DNA from: Prevotella sp.
Lineage (GTDB): Bacteria > Bacteroidota > Bacteroidia > Bacteroidales > Bacteroidaceae
NCBI GenBank assembly: GCA_017619755.1
Contig: JAFZRU010000008.1
Span: 1 to 64,000, forward strand
Length of the DNA: 64,000 nt
Direction of reading: 5' to 3'
Translations under genes and position numbers: made by a program
The notes under the pieces: generated by a model
What the model was told of the DNA's origin: nothing
The model's input: only the letters and a program-made list of their open reading frames with translations
Databases searched by the model: none
Part shown: in pieces, positions 47,920-56,696 of the stretch
Position numbering within the stretch: position 1 is the stretch's first letter
How the letters are laid out: the number at the start of each line of letters is the position of its first letter

Positions 47920-48203
47920 CAGATTCAAGAAAAACCGCTTCGGATGAAGATAAATAAATAAGGTGTATGATGAATGTTTTGACCGCTTTGAGAATGTAAA
48001 ATGAGTGAAAGACCCTTTTATTCTGCAAATGAGAGAAAATCAAAAGTAATTGAAACATTTCAAAAAGAACGATGCAAGATAGTGAATTAACTTTGCAACA
48101 TCATTTCAAGAAACTCCATTAATCATTGATGAAATTCAATTTCTTCCTTATAATACCTTAAGTGAATAAACCAAAAATCATAACCCAATCAAAACAAAAC
48201 ATT
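47920..48203. other. Divergent intergenic region between GH30 and SusC
   Basis: About 340 bases separate the two divergent starts. It holds the GH30 promoter above and a -7-like TAACTTTG at 48088-48095 for the SusC gene, whose -33 partner is poor. A shared activator site here would fit divergent genes of one xylan locus, but none is recognisable by eye. Confidence 0.45.
48088..48095 (+). promoter_or_regulatory. Probable -7 element for the xylan-locus SusC
   Basis: TAACTTTG fits TAnnTTTG, about 100 bases before ATG 48204. No TTTG is found at the right spacing, so the promoter probably needs an activator. Confidence 0.45.
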
Positions 48204-51200
48204 ATGTATGTAAACTTAAGAAAAACCATCAGCATGTTGGGCCTTTGCTCCTTGTTAGGGGCGGTTGGCACAACACCAACTTTTGCTGCACCCTCTGGTT
48301 CGCCCATTTCGGACGAAGTGCAGCAAAGCAAGAAAGTGACCGGCAAGGTAATCGACTCCGAGGGCGAGCTCACCGGCGCCACTGTCATGGAAAAAGGCAC
48401 CACGAATGGTGTGATTACGGACTACGACGGCAATTTCTCCATCGACGTTGCCCCCGGCGCCACATTGGTCATCTCTTATGTGGGCTACGTGACCCAAGAG
48501 GTGCGCGTAGGCAACCAATCCCATCTGAACATCACCCTTGAGAGCGAGGGTGGCAATCTGAACGAAGTCGTGGTCATCGGTTACGGCACGCAGCGTCGCG
48601 AGGCCGTCACCGGTTCTGTGGCCAATGTGAACGGCGAGAAGCTCAACCAAATTGCCGCCACGAATGCCGCCCAGGCCCTCCAAGGCCGTGTCGCCGGCGT
48701 GTTGATGACACAGACATCCTCCCAGCCGGGAGCAGAGATGCAGATCCGCATCCGCGGCCAGCGCTCCCTTAGCGCTTCCAACGACCCGTTGATTGTCCTC
48801 GACGGCATCCCCTTCATGGGCCAGCTCTCCGACATCAACCCCTCCGACATCAAGTCACTCGACATCCTCAAAGACGCCTCCGCTACCGCCATCTACGGTT
48901 CCCGCGGCGCCAATGGTGTGATCATCATCACCACTGTGAAGGGTGTGCAAGGCACTCCCGCCAAGGTGACGTACAACGGCTATGTGAATTTCAAGACCGT
49001 CTTCCACGACTATCCCATGATGGACGGCCCCACATTCTCCAAATTCCGCAAGTATGCGGGCTTGTACCAGAACTCCCTTGACGAGAGCGACGACACCAAC
49101 ACCGACTGGCAAGACCTCTATTACCAGACGGGCGTGAGCCACAACCACGACGTGAGCGTTGCCGGCGGCACCAACGGCGGCAGCTACAGCTTCGGCGCCG
49201 GCTACTATCACGACGAGTCTCCCGTTCCCACACAGGCCTACGACCGTGTGAGCGTTCGCGGCAATTTCGACCAGATGGTGGGCAAATGGTTCCGTTTCGG
49301 TCTCAGCACCAACACGAGTTACCGCAAGACCCAAGGCATCAACGACATGTATGGTGTTTTGAGCAAGAGCCCCCTCGCCAGTCCATACGACGAGAACGGC
49401 AACATCCGCCGCTACATCTCTCTTCCTGCCGACGACCAAACCGTTGTCACCAAAGATGTTGTGGAGAGTTTGAAGGACGTCTGGCTTAATGAGAACAAAG
49501 GTATCGGCACCTACAACACCCTCTTCGGAGAAGTGAAATGCCCGTGGGTGGAAGGCCTCAGCTACCGCATCAACATCGGTTTGAACTTCCGTTCCTCCAA
49601 GGGTGGCAATTTCACCGGAACAGGTGTGAACAACAAGGACGAGAACGCCATCAACGGCGGCGGCATTTCCGAAAACCAGACACGCAACTGGGCCATTGAG
49701 AACATCGTGACCTACGACCACACGTTCGCCCAGAAACACAACTTCAACATCGTAGGCATGTACTCCGCCGAGGAGACCACCTACGAGTCCACGGGTGCTT
49801 CCGCCCAGGGCATCCCCGCCGACTATTTCCAATATTACGCGCTCGACAAAGCCACAGGTGAGGTGAACCTGAACAACTACAACTACTGGCAGAGCGGCCT
49901 GATGTCTTGGATGGGTCGTGTGATGTACTCATACGACAACAAATACATGGCCTCCGTTGCCATCCGTTCCGATGCTTCCTCCCGTCTGTCCAAAGGTCAC
50001 CAGTGGCACACCTACCCCGCCGTCAGTGCCGGTTGGAACATCAGCCGCGAGAGTTTCATGGAGCCTATCACATGGGTTGACAACCTCAAACTCCGCGTAG
50101 GCTACGGCGAGACCTCCAACCAGAGCATCAGCCCCTACTCCACCCTTGGCGGCCTTGCCGTGCGCAACTACAACTTCGGCGACAGCTACAAGGCAGGTTA
50201 CTATGTCAACGCCCTTCCCAATCCCGAGTTAGGTTGGGAGTATTCCAAGACATGGAACGTAGGTTTGGACTTCTCGTTGTTGAGCGGCCGACTCTACGGT
50301 TCGTTTGAATATTACATCCAAAAGACCAACGACATCCTTCTCGATGTCTCCCTCCCCTCCACCTCCGGCGTGAGCAGTTTCACCGGCAATATCGGCAAGA
50401 CACAGAACAAGGGATGGGAGTTCACCCTCAACGGCATCATCTTGGAGAACAAGAATGGTTGGCATTGGGAGGCTGGTCTGAACTTGTATTCGAACCACAA
50501 CAAGCTGACCGCCTTGGCCTCCGGCGAGGATCGCGACGAGGGCAACCGCTGGTTTGTGGGCCATCCCATCGACGTGATTTACGACTACGAATACGAAGGT
50601 CTTTGGAACCAGGAAGACATCGTGACCGCAACCCTGCCCGACGGCACCCAGAAGACCAACTTCGAGATTTTGGAGCCGGGCGGCAACTTGGGTATGATCA
50701 AGGTGAAATACACTGGCGACTATGACGCCAACGGCCTTCCCACCCGCGCCATCGGTCCCGAAGACCGCCAAATCATGAGCATGGAGCCCGACCTCATCGG
50801 CGGTTTCAACACCACTGTAGGCTACAAGAACTTCGACTTGACGGTCATCGGCGCCTTCCAGGTTGGCGGCAAGCTGATCAGCGCCATCCACTCCTCCAAC
50901 GGCTACCTGAACATGCTCACCGGTCGTCGTGGCCAGCTCGACATTGACTATTGGACAGAAGACAACACGGGTGCCAAGTATCCGAAACCCGGTGGCATCC
51001 AGAGCGGTGACAACCCGAAATACGGCTCAACCTTGGGTTATTTCGATGCCGGCTATCTGAAGATTCGCGCCATCACCTTGGGTTACAATTTCGACAAGCT
51101 GAAGGCCGTGAAGGACTTGGGCATCAGCCGCCTCCGCCTCTACGCCACCATTCAGAACCCGTTTGTTCTCTTCTCACCGTTCAACAATGAGAGCGGCCTT

Positions 51201-51341
51201 GACCCCGAGACCAACTCCTGGGCCACGGAGAACACGGCAGTGGCTTACAGCGAGTATGCCGGCAAGCACCGCATGCCCATTGTAGGTTACAACACTCCCG
51301 CCACCCGCAACTTCCTCTTCGGTGTGAATGTCACGTTCTAA
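48204..51341 (+). CDS. SusC-family TonB-dependent transporter of the xylan-type locus
   Basis: The frame can be opened at a GTG at 48162, but ATG 48204 (MYVNLRKTISMLGL) gives the proper signal peptide (cut near TFAAP) and 1045 residues. It has a carboxypeptidase-regulatory-like domain (about 38-115: GVITDYDGNFSIDV), a plug (LNEVVVIGYGTQRREAVTGS; SATAIYGSRGANGVIIITT) and a full barrel ending LFGVNVTF. It has no N-terminal extra signalling domain. It pairs with the SusD at 51388 and lies divergently from GH30, so xylo-oligosaccharide import is the likely role (inference from context). Confidence 0.93.
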   Translation: MYVNLRKTISMLGLCSLLGAVGTTPTFAAPSGSPISDEVQQSKKVTGKVIDSEGELTGATVMEKGTTNGVITDYDGNFSIDVAPGATLVISYVGYVTQEVRVGNQSHLNITLESEGGNLNEVVVIGYGTQRREAVTGSVANVNGEKLNQIAATNAAQALQGRVAGVLMTQTSSQPGAEMQIRIRGQRSLSASNDPLIVLDGIPFMGQLSDINPSDIKSLDILKDASATAIYGSRGANGVIIITTVKGVQGTPAKVTYNGYVNFKTVFHDYPMMDGPTFSKFRKYAGLYQNSLDESDDTNTDWQDLYYQTGVSHNHDVSVAGGTNGGSYSFGAGYYHDESPVPTQAYDRVSVRGNFDQMVGKWFRFGLSTNTSYRKTQGINDMYGVLSKSPLASPYDENGNIRRYISLPADDQTVVTKDVVESLKDVWLNENKGIGTYNTLFGEVKCPWVEGLSYRINIGLNFRSSKGGNFTGTGVNNKDENAINGGGISENQTRNWAIENIVTYDHTFAQKHNFNIVGMYSAEETTYESTGASAQGIPADYFQYYALDKATGEVNLNNYNYWQSGLMSWMGRVMYSYDNKYMASVAIRSDASSRLSKGHQWHTYPAVSAGWNISRESFMEPITWVDNLKLRVGYGETSNQSISPYSTLGGLAVRNYNFGDSYKAGYYVNALPNPELGWEYSKTWNVGLDFSLLSGRLYGSFEYYIQKTNDILLDVSLPSTSGVSSFTGNIGKTQNKGWEFTLNGIILENKNGWHWEAGLNLYSNHNKLTALASGEDRDEGNRWFVGHPIDVIYDYEYEGLWNQEDIVTATLPDGTQKTNFEILEPGGNLGMIKVKYTGDYDANGLPTRAIGPEDRQIMSMEPDLIGGFNTTVGYKNFDLTVIGAFQVGGKLISAIHSSNGYLNMLTGRRGQLDIDYWTEDNTGAKYPKPGGIQSGDNPKYGSTLGYFDAGYLKIRAITLGYNFDKLKAVKDLGISRLRLYATIQNPFVLFSPFNNESGLDPETNSWATENTAVAYSEYAGKHRMPIVGYNTPATRNFLFGVNVTF

Positions 51342-51387
51342 TTTGACCATCGACAAAGACCATTGACAATAAAATAAAGAGTAGAAT

Positions 51388-53340
51388 ATGAAAACTAAAA
51401 ATATCAAATACATTCTCGCTGCGGGATTGATGTGCTGTGGCCTCTTCACCACTTTCACCTCCTGCTCCGACATTCTCGACGAGCAACCACGCAGCCAATT
51501 CGACCCCTCTTTCTTCACCACGAAGACGGGTATCGAGGGCGGCCTCACCTCTCTCTATGCTCACCTTCGCTACTTCTACGGCAACGGCTACTGGCTGAAC
51601 ATCTGCGAGACAGGCACCGATGAATACACCTACGCCCAGTCCGCCGACGGCAACTTCAAGGACGCCGACCTCTCCGGCGCCGGCTCCCTGACATCGACGA
51701 GCAGCCGCTCCGACCTGCTCTGGGGTACCGCCTTCGCCAACATCAACACCGCGAGCGGCATCATCGAGAACGGTGCCTCCGCAGGCATCAGCGACGCCCT
51801 CTTGGCCGAGGCCTACTTCTTCCGCGCCTTCGACTACTTCCTCTTGGTTCAGACCTTCGGCGGCGTTCCCCTCGACCTTGGAGCCGGTGAGTTGAAATTC
51901 AACACCTCCACCGTCCGCACCTCTGTTCGCAACACCGTTCCCGAGGTTTACACCGCCATCTTCGCCGACTTGGAGAAGGCCGTGGCCGACCTCCCCGACA
52001 ATCCTCGTCTCACCGGCACGGTGACGAAGAACGTAGCCCGCCTGTTCCTCTCCAAGGCCTACCTCACCTACGCATGGTGGCTGCAGAACCCGAACAACAT
52101 CCCCACCTACCCGGAGTGCAACCGTAATTCCGGCGAAGCCACCAGCTATTTCCAGAAGGCTTACGACACCGCTGTTGCAGCCATCAACGCTCCCGGCCCT
52201 TACGGACTTCAGCCAACTTTTTATGACGTGAACGTTGCCACCAACGACCGCAACTCCGAGATCATGCTCTACGCCGACCATGACGAGAACGAGAAATACG
52301 GCAACGGCGGCGCCGGCTACGGTTGGGGCAGCGGCAGCTCTCCCGAAAACTTCGCTTACTGGATGGAGACTTGGAACTACACCGAGATGACAGCCCAGGC
52401 TGCCTCCGGCGCCATCATCAACCCCGTTCAGCGCGAAGCCGTACAGGCTCTTGGCCGTCCCTGGACCCGTATGGCCCCCATCGCTGACAACTTCATGAAC
52501 GGCGGTGTGTGGGAAGATGCAGTAAAAACCATCGACTCCCGCTACGATGCCACTTTTACCCTTCGCTACCACACCAACTGGCAGAAAGCCGGCGGCACAG
52601 AGCCCTACGTGTTAGGTGCCAACAAAATGCAGGTGGGTCCCAACGAGGTTTATTTCAGCTGGGTGCCTGAGAGCGAAGACGGAAACATCAACTACACCGG
52701 CGCCGACGGCAAGTTAGGCTTCGGCGAGATGCCCGGTCGTGCCGACTTCGTAGTGGCCGTGAACCACATCAGCCGCAAGAAGTATCCCATCAACTGGAAA
52801 CTCGGCATCTATCGCACCGACAACAACGGCGGTCTTGGCAGCAAGGTGAACGGCGGCAGCCCCCGTCCTTTCAACATCGCCAAGTTCTCAGAATTCTATC
52901 TCATCGCCGCAGAGGCAGCCGTGAAGCTCAACCGCAATGCCGAGGCAGTGCAATTGGTCAACGTGCTTCGCGCCCGTGCCGGCAAGCAGACATTCAATCA
53001 GAACGACAATGTAGCCGTCTCTGTTGACAACAGCGCCGCCATGGTAGCCGCCACACCCGCCGTCATCTCCATCGACTACATCCTGGATGAGCGCAGCCGT
53101 GAGTTCTGGGGCGAGGGCTACCGTTGGTACGACCTCGTACGCACACAGAAGTGGGCAGAGCGCGCCAGCACCTATCAAATCGCCGGTACCGGTTACACCG
53201 ACAAGGACTTAGCCACCTACAAGCGTGACATCCCCGCCGGCTATTACCTCCGTCCGATTCCTCAAGGTCAGCTCGACGGCATGGAGATGTCTGACGACGA
53301 AAAGGAGAATTACCAGAACCCCGCCTATCGTAAGCAATAG
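51388..53340 (+). CDS. SusD-family lipoprotein of the xylan-type locus
   Basis: The 650-residue lipoprotein (lipobox FTSC, then SDILDEQPRS) captures ligand for the SusC 46 bases upstream. Helical body marks include AEAYFFRAFDYFLLVQTFGG; the C-terminal motif is LDERSREFWGEGYRWYDLVR. Codon use is very C/G-ending compared with the SusD at 29544. A terminator follows directly. Confidence 0.93.
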   Translation: MKTKNIKYILAAGLMCCGLFTTFTSCSDILDEQPRSQFDPSFFTTKTGIEGGLTSLYAHLRYFYGNGYWLNICETGTDEYTYAQSADGNFKDADLSGAGSLTSTSSRSDLLWGTAFANINTASGIIENGASAGISDALLAEAYFFRAFDYFLLVQTFGGVPLDLGAGELKFNTSTVRTSVRNTVPEVYTAIFADLEKAVADLPDNPRLTGTVTKNVARLFLSKAYLTYAWWLQNPNNIPTYPECNRNSGEATSYFQKAYDTAVAAINAPGPYGLQPTFYDVNVATNDRNSEIMLYADHDENEKYGNGGAGYGWGSGSSPENFAYWMETWNYTEMTAQAASGAIINPVQREAVQALGRPWTRMAPIADNFMNGGVWEDAVKTIDSRYDATFTLRYHTNWQKAGGTEPYVLGANKMQVGPNEVYFSWVPESEDGNINYTGADGKLGFGEMPGRADFVVAVNHISRKKYPINWKLGIYRTDNNGGLGSKVNGGSPRPFNIAKFSEFYLIAAEAAVKLNRNAEAVQLVNVLRARAGKQTFNQNDNVAVSVDNSAAMVAATPAVISIDYILDERSREFWGEGYRWYDLVRTQKWAERASTYQIAGTGYTDKDLATYKRDIPAGYYLRPIPQGQLDGMEMSDDEKENYQNPAYRKQ

Positions 53341-53360
53341 GCTTGGAAACATACACTGCG

Positions 53361-53394
53361 AGAGGGCTGTTCCTGTATGGGGGCAGCCCTCTTT
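53361..53394 (+). terminator. Terminator after the xylan-locus SusCD pair
   Basis: AGAGGGCTG (53361-53369), 14-base loop, CAGCCCTCT (53384-53392), TTT. Twenty bases after the SusD stop. Confidence 0.82.
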
Positions 53395-53451
53395 CAGTAT
53401 CAGGCAAGTTTTTGGCTTGATTCTTGCTGTGGTGGTATAAAAAGTATCAAG

Positions 53452-53658
53452 ATGTTGCAATATGTCATTGTGTCAATCGTAGTGGGGCTTAGCGTGGGTT
53501 ATCTATGCTTTCGAGCCTGGCGTGCATGGAAAAGTGCCGCCGACCCCTGTTCTGGTTGCGACGGTTGTGCACTGAAAGATATGAAAAGAGGTGGGAGGGC
53601 GTTGAAAAAAGCGAAAAGAGAGTGTATTGACAAAAAAAGAGAGAAAAAATTTGGCTGA
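53452..53658 (+). CDS. FeoB-associated Cys-rich small membrane protein
   Basis: The 68-residue product from ATG 53452 has one N-terminal transmembrane helix (YVIVSIVVGLSVGYLCF), then CSGCDGCALK and a lysine-rich tail. This is the pattern of the FeoB-associated Cys-rich membrane proteins (PF12669 type). A longer frame from 53377 runs through the preceding terminator and is rejected. Normally it sits beside feoA/feoB in ferrous iron uptake; no feo genes are here, so it is an orphan copy. Confidence 0.8.
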   Translation: MLQYVIVSIVVGLSVGYLCFRAWRAWKSAADPCSGCDGCALKDMKRGGRALKKAKRECIDKKREKKFG

Positions 53659-53681
53659 ATGAAATAAAAGGCTTACCTTTG
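53650..53681 (+). promoter_or_regulatory. Promoter of tRNA-Cys
   Basis: TTTG (53650-53653), 20 bases, TACCTTTG (53674-53681), ending 17 bases before the tRNA. The -33 element overlaps the last codons of the FeoB-associated gene. Confidence 0.75.
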
Positions 53682-53698
53682 CAACTGCTTTATGAGAC

Positions 53699-53770
53699 GG
53701 TGCCTTGGATGAGTGGCTTAGTCAACGGTCTGCAAAACCGTGTACGGCGGTTCGATCCCGCCAGGCACCT
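53699..53770 (+). tRNA. tRNA-Cys (anticodon GCA)
   Basis: Full cloverleaf: acceptor GGTGCCT / AGGCACC, discriminator T, anticodon stem ACGGT / ACCGT with loop CTGCAAA (anticodon GCA at 53732-53734), and T arm GGCGG-TTCGATC-CCGCC. CCA is not encoded. A promoter lies just upstream and a hairpin just downstream. Confidence 0.96.
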
Positions 53771-53774
53771 CTAA

Positions 53775-53801
53775 AAACCGCAACCTTTTGGGTTGCGGTT
53801 T
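53775..53801. terminator. Bidirectional terminator between tRNA-Cys and the glucosaminidase gene
   Basis: AAACCGCAACC (53775-53785), 5-base loop, GGTTGCGGTTT (53791-53801), with T-rich tails on both strands. It serves the tRNA on the plus strand and the convergent gene ending at 53823. Confidence 0.9.
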
Positions 53802-53822
53802 CTTGTTTTTGTCAACTATGCT

Positions 53823-54749
53823 TTAGTAAACTTTCAGTAGGTCTCCCACCTTGATTTGGTAAGACGGTTCGAGGTGGTTGATTTTATATAACGAGGCGAG
53901 TCTCATCCCATATTTTTGCGAAATGGAATACATGCTCTCCCCCTGCGCCACGACATGGCACTGGTTTTTATATTTCCTATCCGCCTTTTTCTGCTTTTTT
54001 CTGAGGTAAACCACTTCTCCCTCATGCAGTTGGTCACCCTTCTCTCGTTCATTGTACTTTGCCAAGTTGGCAGCCGACACGCCGACTTCCTTTCCTATGC
54101 TTTCGTAGGAGTCACCCTTTCTGGCATAGACATAGTAGTTTTGGTTGTAAGCCTTGATAGGATGGATTTGATACGATGTCCTTTTGGCCACTTCAGTCTG
54201 CGTTACCGTCTGCACGGGCTTGTTGTTTTGCTTCGTAGTCATCGTGTCATACTGGTAGAGCTTGTAAGTTTCGATGATGCTGATGAGCCTTTGGGCGTAT
54301 TGTGGATTGGTGGCATATCCACACTCCTTGAGACCATTGGCCCATCCCACATAGTCGGTGGTTTTCAGGTCAAAGAGCTTTTTGTACCTCTCCCGGTAAG
54401 CGAGGAACTTGCTATGGTCTTCATAGCTCTCCCTTGCAGAGTCGTAAGCTCTGAATTTCTCCTGCTTCTTGTCATCGTCGTGCCTGATGGTTTTCCCAGT
54501 CCAGCCATTGCACTTGATACCAAAATGGTTGTTGCCACGAGTTGACAAATAACTTTTCCCCGCACCACTTTCGAGCAATCCTTGCGCGAGCGTGATACTT
54601 GCCGGAATTCGGTATGTCATCATTTCCTCGATGGCAATGTCCTTGTACTGGTCGATGTAAGCCTGAAAATCGGCATTCCATCTCACTTGCGCCAAAGAGG
54701 CATTGGCGCATAACACGAGGCATACGCAAATCAACAAAGTTCTTTTCAT
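53823..54749 (-). CDS. Exported N-acetylglucosaminidase (GH73 type) with LysM domains
   Basis: The 308-residue product has a signal peptide (cut near ASLAQ), a glucosaminidase domain at about 25-165 with the catalytic glutamate E60 in LAQGLLESGAGKS and NNHFGIKCNGWTG, a Q/T-rich linker, and two LysM repeats at about 200-250 (YYVYARKGDSYESIGKEVGV) and 262-308 (HVVAQGESMYSISQKYG). It would cut the glycan chain of peptidoglycan, held to the wall by LysM. It is a housekeeping-type gene sitting inside the carbohydrate region. A TATCTTTG -7 element on the minus strand is at 54839-54846. Confidence 0.93.
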   Translation of the reverse strand: MKRTLLICVCLVLCANASLAQVRWNADFQAYIDQYKDIAIEEMMTYRIPASITLAQGLLESGAGKSYLSTRGNNHFGIKCNGWTGKTIRHDDDKKQEKFRAYDSARESYEDHSKFLAYRERYKKLFDLKTTDYVGWANGLKECGYATNPQYAQRLISIIETYKLYQYDTMTTKQNNKPVQTVTQTEVAKRTSYQIHPIKAYNQNYYVYARKGDSYESIGKEVGVSAANLAKYNEREKGDQLHEGEVVYLRKKQKKADRKYKNQCHVVAQGESMYSISQKYGMRLASLYKINHLEPSYQIKVGDLLKVY

Positions 54750-54838
54750 ATCCTATCAATCAGATACTTGCCTTTTCATATAGGCAAGCATTGTGTTAAA
54801 AAGTAGTAGTAAAATAGTGACTTTTAAAGATTATAGTG

Positions 54839-54846
54839 CAAAGATA
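54839..54846 (-). promoter_or_regulatory. Probable -7 element for the glucosaminidase gene
   Basis: TATCTTTG on the minus strand, about 90 bases before the start; no good -33 at the expected distance. Confidence 0.45.
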
Positions 54847-54912
54847 GTGAAAAATCTGTGAAATCGTGTTTCAGTTTGTATTTTTTAACAAAAAAGGGGC
54901 GCCCTACATTTT

Positions 54913-56211
54913 TTACTCCACCTCGATGATGTCCGTCCACCTTGTGGTGTAATAGGGGCTTTTCTTCTCCCTCTTGATGGCCTGTGCGAAGCCCTCCGCC
55001 TTTCCTTTTCCCCCTTGGACAGTGTATTGCTGTGCTCCCAGGACAATGGCTTCAGCCCCATTGACCTTGTTGATGTGGTCCATGACCTCATCGATTTTCT
55101 TCATCTTTTCATATTTTTCGGCATCATAGTCCATAAAATTGGTTTGCACCGCGCTGTCGGGCGAGATGCCCATCACCATGACCCCCGCCTTTTTATATTG
55201 ATATCCAACGAGAAAGACCTTGTTCAGGCATTGCAGGGCCGCCTGTGTGATGGGTATGGTGGATGCGGTGGGTGTAGGCAGCGTGAGTGTTCTGAACATT
55301 CCATATTGCGGGAGGTCTTCCCTGAAATGGTTGGTGTCCACAAAGACCCCCACGACCTCTGCCACGGAGTGCTGCCTTCTGAGTTTGGCGGCACATCTGG
55401 CAGCATAGTAGGCCACATGAGTTTTGACTTGCTCGATGTCGGTGATGTTTTTGGGGAAGGAACGTGAGGTGATGATGCTTTTCTTGGTGACCATATCCAT
55501 ATCATCCACGGGTATGCAGTCGATGCCGTTGAGTTCCTTCCACGTCCTTTCAGCCACGATGTTGAAGCTTGACCTCACCCAAGACTGTGCGTGTGCAGCG
55601 AAGTCGTAGGCCGACATCACCCCCATGGTGTTGAGCTTTCGCTCCCATTTCCTTCCAATGCCCCACACGTCTCCAATGGGGAACAACCTCAGTGCTATTT
55701 CCCGCTTTTCATCGTCATCGATGATGCAGCAATGGTTGTAAGCAGGGAATTTCTTGGCAAACTTGCTGGCCACCTTGGCGAGGGTCTTTGTTGGTGCGAT
55801 GCCTATGCTCACGGGCATTCCCAAGCCTTGTTTGATGGTGCGATAGAGGTTTTCGCCCCATGCCTTGAGGTCGATGCCCTCCATTCCCTTGAGCGTGCAA
55901 AATCCCTCGTCGATGCTGTAGCGGTGAAATTCGGGAGCAGCGTTGCGCACGATGTTCATCAGCCGCCTTGTCATGTCGGCATACAGCTCGTAGTTGGAAG
56001 AGAAGGCGTAGATGTTGTGTTGTGGGAAAAGGTCTCGGAGTTGGTAGAACGGCGTGCCGTCCTTCACTCCGAGCCTTTTGGCCTCGTTGCTTCTTGCGAC
56101 AACGCACCCGTCATTGTTGGACAGCACGACGACGGGCTTTCCGATGAGGTCGAGGCGGAACACCCGCTCGCAACTCACATAGCAGTTGTCAACATCAACG
56201 AGGGCGTACAT
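54913..56211 (-). CDS. umuC: Y-family DNA polymerase, UmuC-like
   Basis: The 432-residue product is a lesion-bypass polymerase (DNA polymerase V catalytic subunit type). It begins [18 protein letters not shown] with metal-binding D6, has [15 protein letters not shown], and the second acidic motif YSIDEGF near 105. The C-terminal little-finger region (about 240-360) is intact, and the length is normal. It starts 3 bases after the end of the UmuD-like gene, the usual umuDC operon arrangement. Confidence 0.94.
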   Translation of the reverse strand: MYALVDVDNCYVSCERVFRLDLIGKPVVVLSNNDGCVVARSNEAKRLGVKDGTPFYQLRDLFPQHNIYAFSSNYELYADMTRRLMNIVRNAAPEFHRYSIDEGFCTLKGMEGIDLKAWGENLYRTIKQGLGMPVSIGIAPTKTLAKVASKFAKKFPAYNHCCIIDDDEKREIALRLFPIGDVWGIGRKWERKLNTMGVMSAYDFAAHAQSWVRSSFNIVAERTWKELNGIDCIPVDDMDMVTKKSIITSRSFPKNITDIEQVKTHVAYYAARCAAKLRRQHSVAEVVGVFVDTNHFREDLPQYGMFRTLTLPTPTASTIPITQAALQCLNKVFLVGYQYKKAGVMVMGISPDSAVQTNFMDYDAEKYEKMKKIDEVMDHINKVNGAEAIVLGAQQYTVQGGKGKAEGFAQAIKREKKSPYYTTRWTDIIEVE

Positions 56212-56214
56212 GTT

Positions 56215-56676
56215 TCATTTGGGCATGCGCCAGTTTTTGATGGTGTATTGCACGACCCCCCAGATGACGAGTTGTTCCTCGGCGGTGATTTTGATGGTGG
56301 GAAAATCCTTGTTGGCCGGCACGAGGTTGATGTACCCCTCGTCAATGTGTGTGTTGTCGAAGAACTTGAGGGTGTATTTGTTTTCGTAGAAAGCCACCAC
56401 GACATCCCCGTTCCGAGGCATGAGGGAGCGGTCGATGACGAGAATGTCACCGTCGCAGATGCCGGCGTCCATCATGGAGTCCCCCCTCACCCTACCATAG
56501 AAGGTGGTGTCGGGATGGCGTATCATGTCCTTGTTGAAGTCCAGCACATCCACCTCGTATGCCTCGGCCGGCGAGGGAAAGCCAGCCTTGATGCCCGGTG
56601 CATAACTTAGTGTCAGTTTGGTGGAGAACTCACTGATGAGAAACTCCACCTCGTTTTGACGTTCATTTTCCATCAT
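56215..56676 (-). CDS. umuD: UmuD-like S24 self-cleaving peptidase
   Basis: The 153-residue product is the UmuD partner of the polymerase. It has the cleavage site A31-G32 (IKAGFPSPA), catalytic S67 (RGDSMMDAG) and K104 (YTLKFF). The spacings A31-S67 (36) and S67-K104 (37) equal those of E. coli UmuD, so autocleavage is expected. It has no DNA-binding domain, unlike LexA. The start lies only 20 bases from the end of the GH67 gene, leaving little room for its own promoter, and I see no clear SOS operator. Confidence 0.92.
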   Translation of the reverse strand: MMENERQNEVEFLISEFSTKLTLSYAPGIKAGFPSPAEAYEVDVLDFNKDMIRHPDTTFYGRVRGDSMMDAGICDGDILVIDRSLMPRNGDVVVAFYENKYTLKFFDNTHIDEGYINLVPANKDFPTIKITAEEQLVIWGVVQYTIKNWRMPK

Positions 56677-56696
56677 AAGACAAGTTGGATGATGGT

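Noticed and set aside
54890-54905. GGGGCGCCC with A run after umuC as a terminator
   Set aside because: The self-complementary core leaves no room for a loop, so a stable hairpin is doubtful.
55591-56610. 339-residue plus-strand frame across umuDC
   Set aside because: Antisense to two genes with complete catalytic motifs; composition (V/H/E-rich) is typical of a shadow frame.
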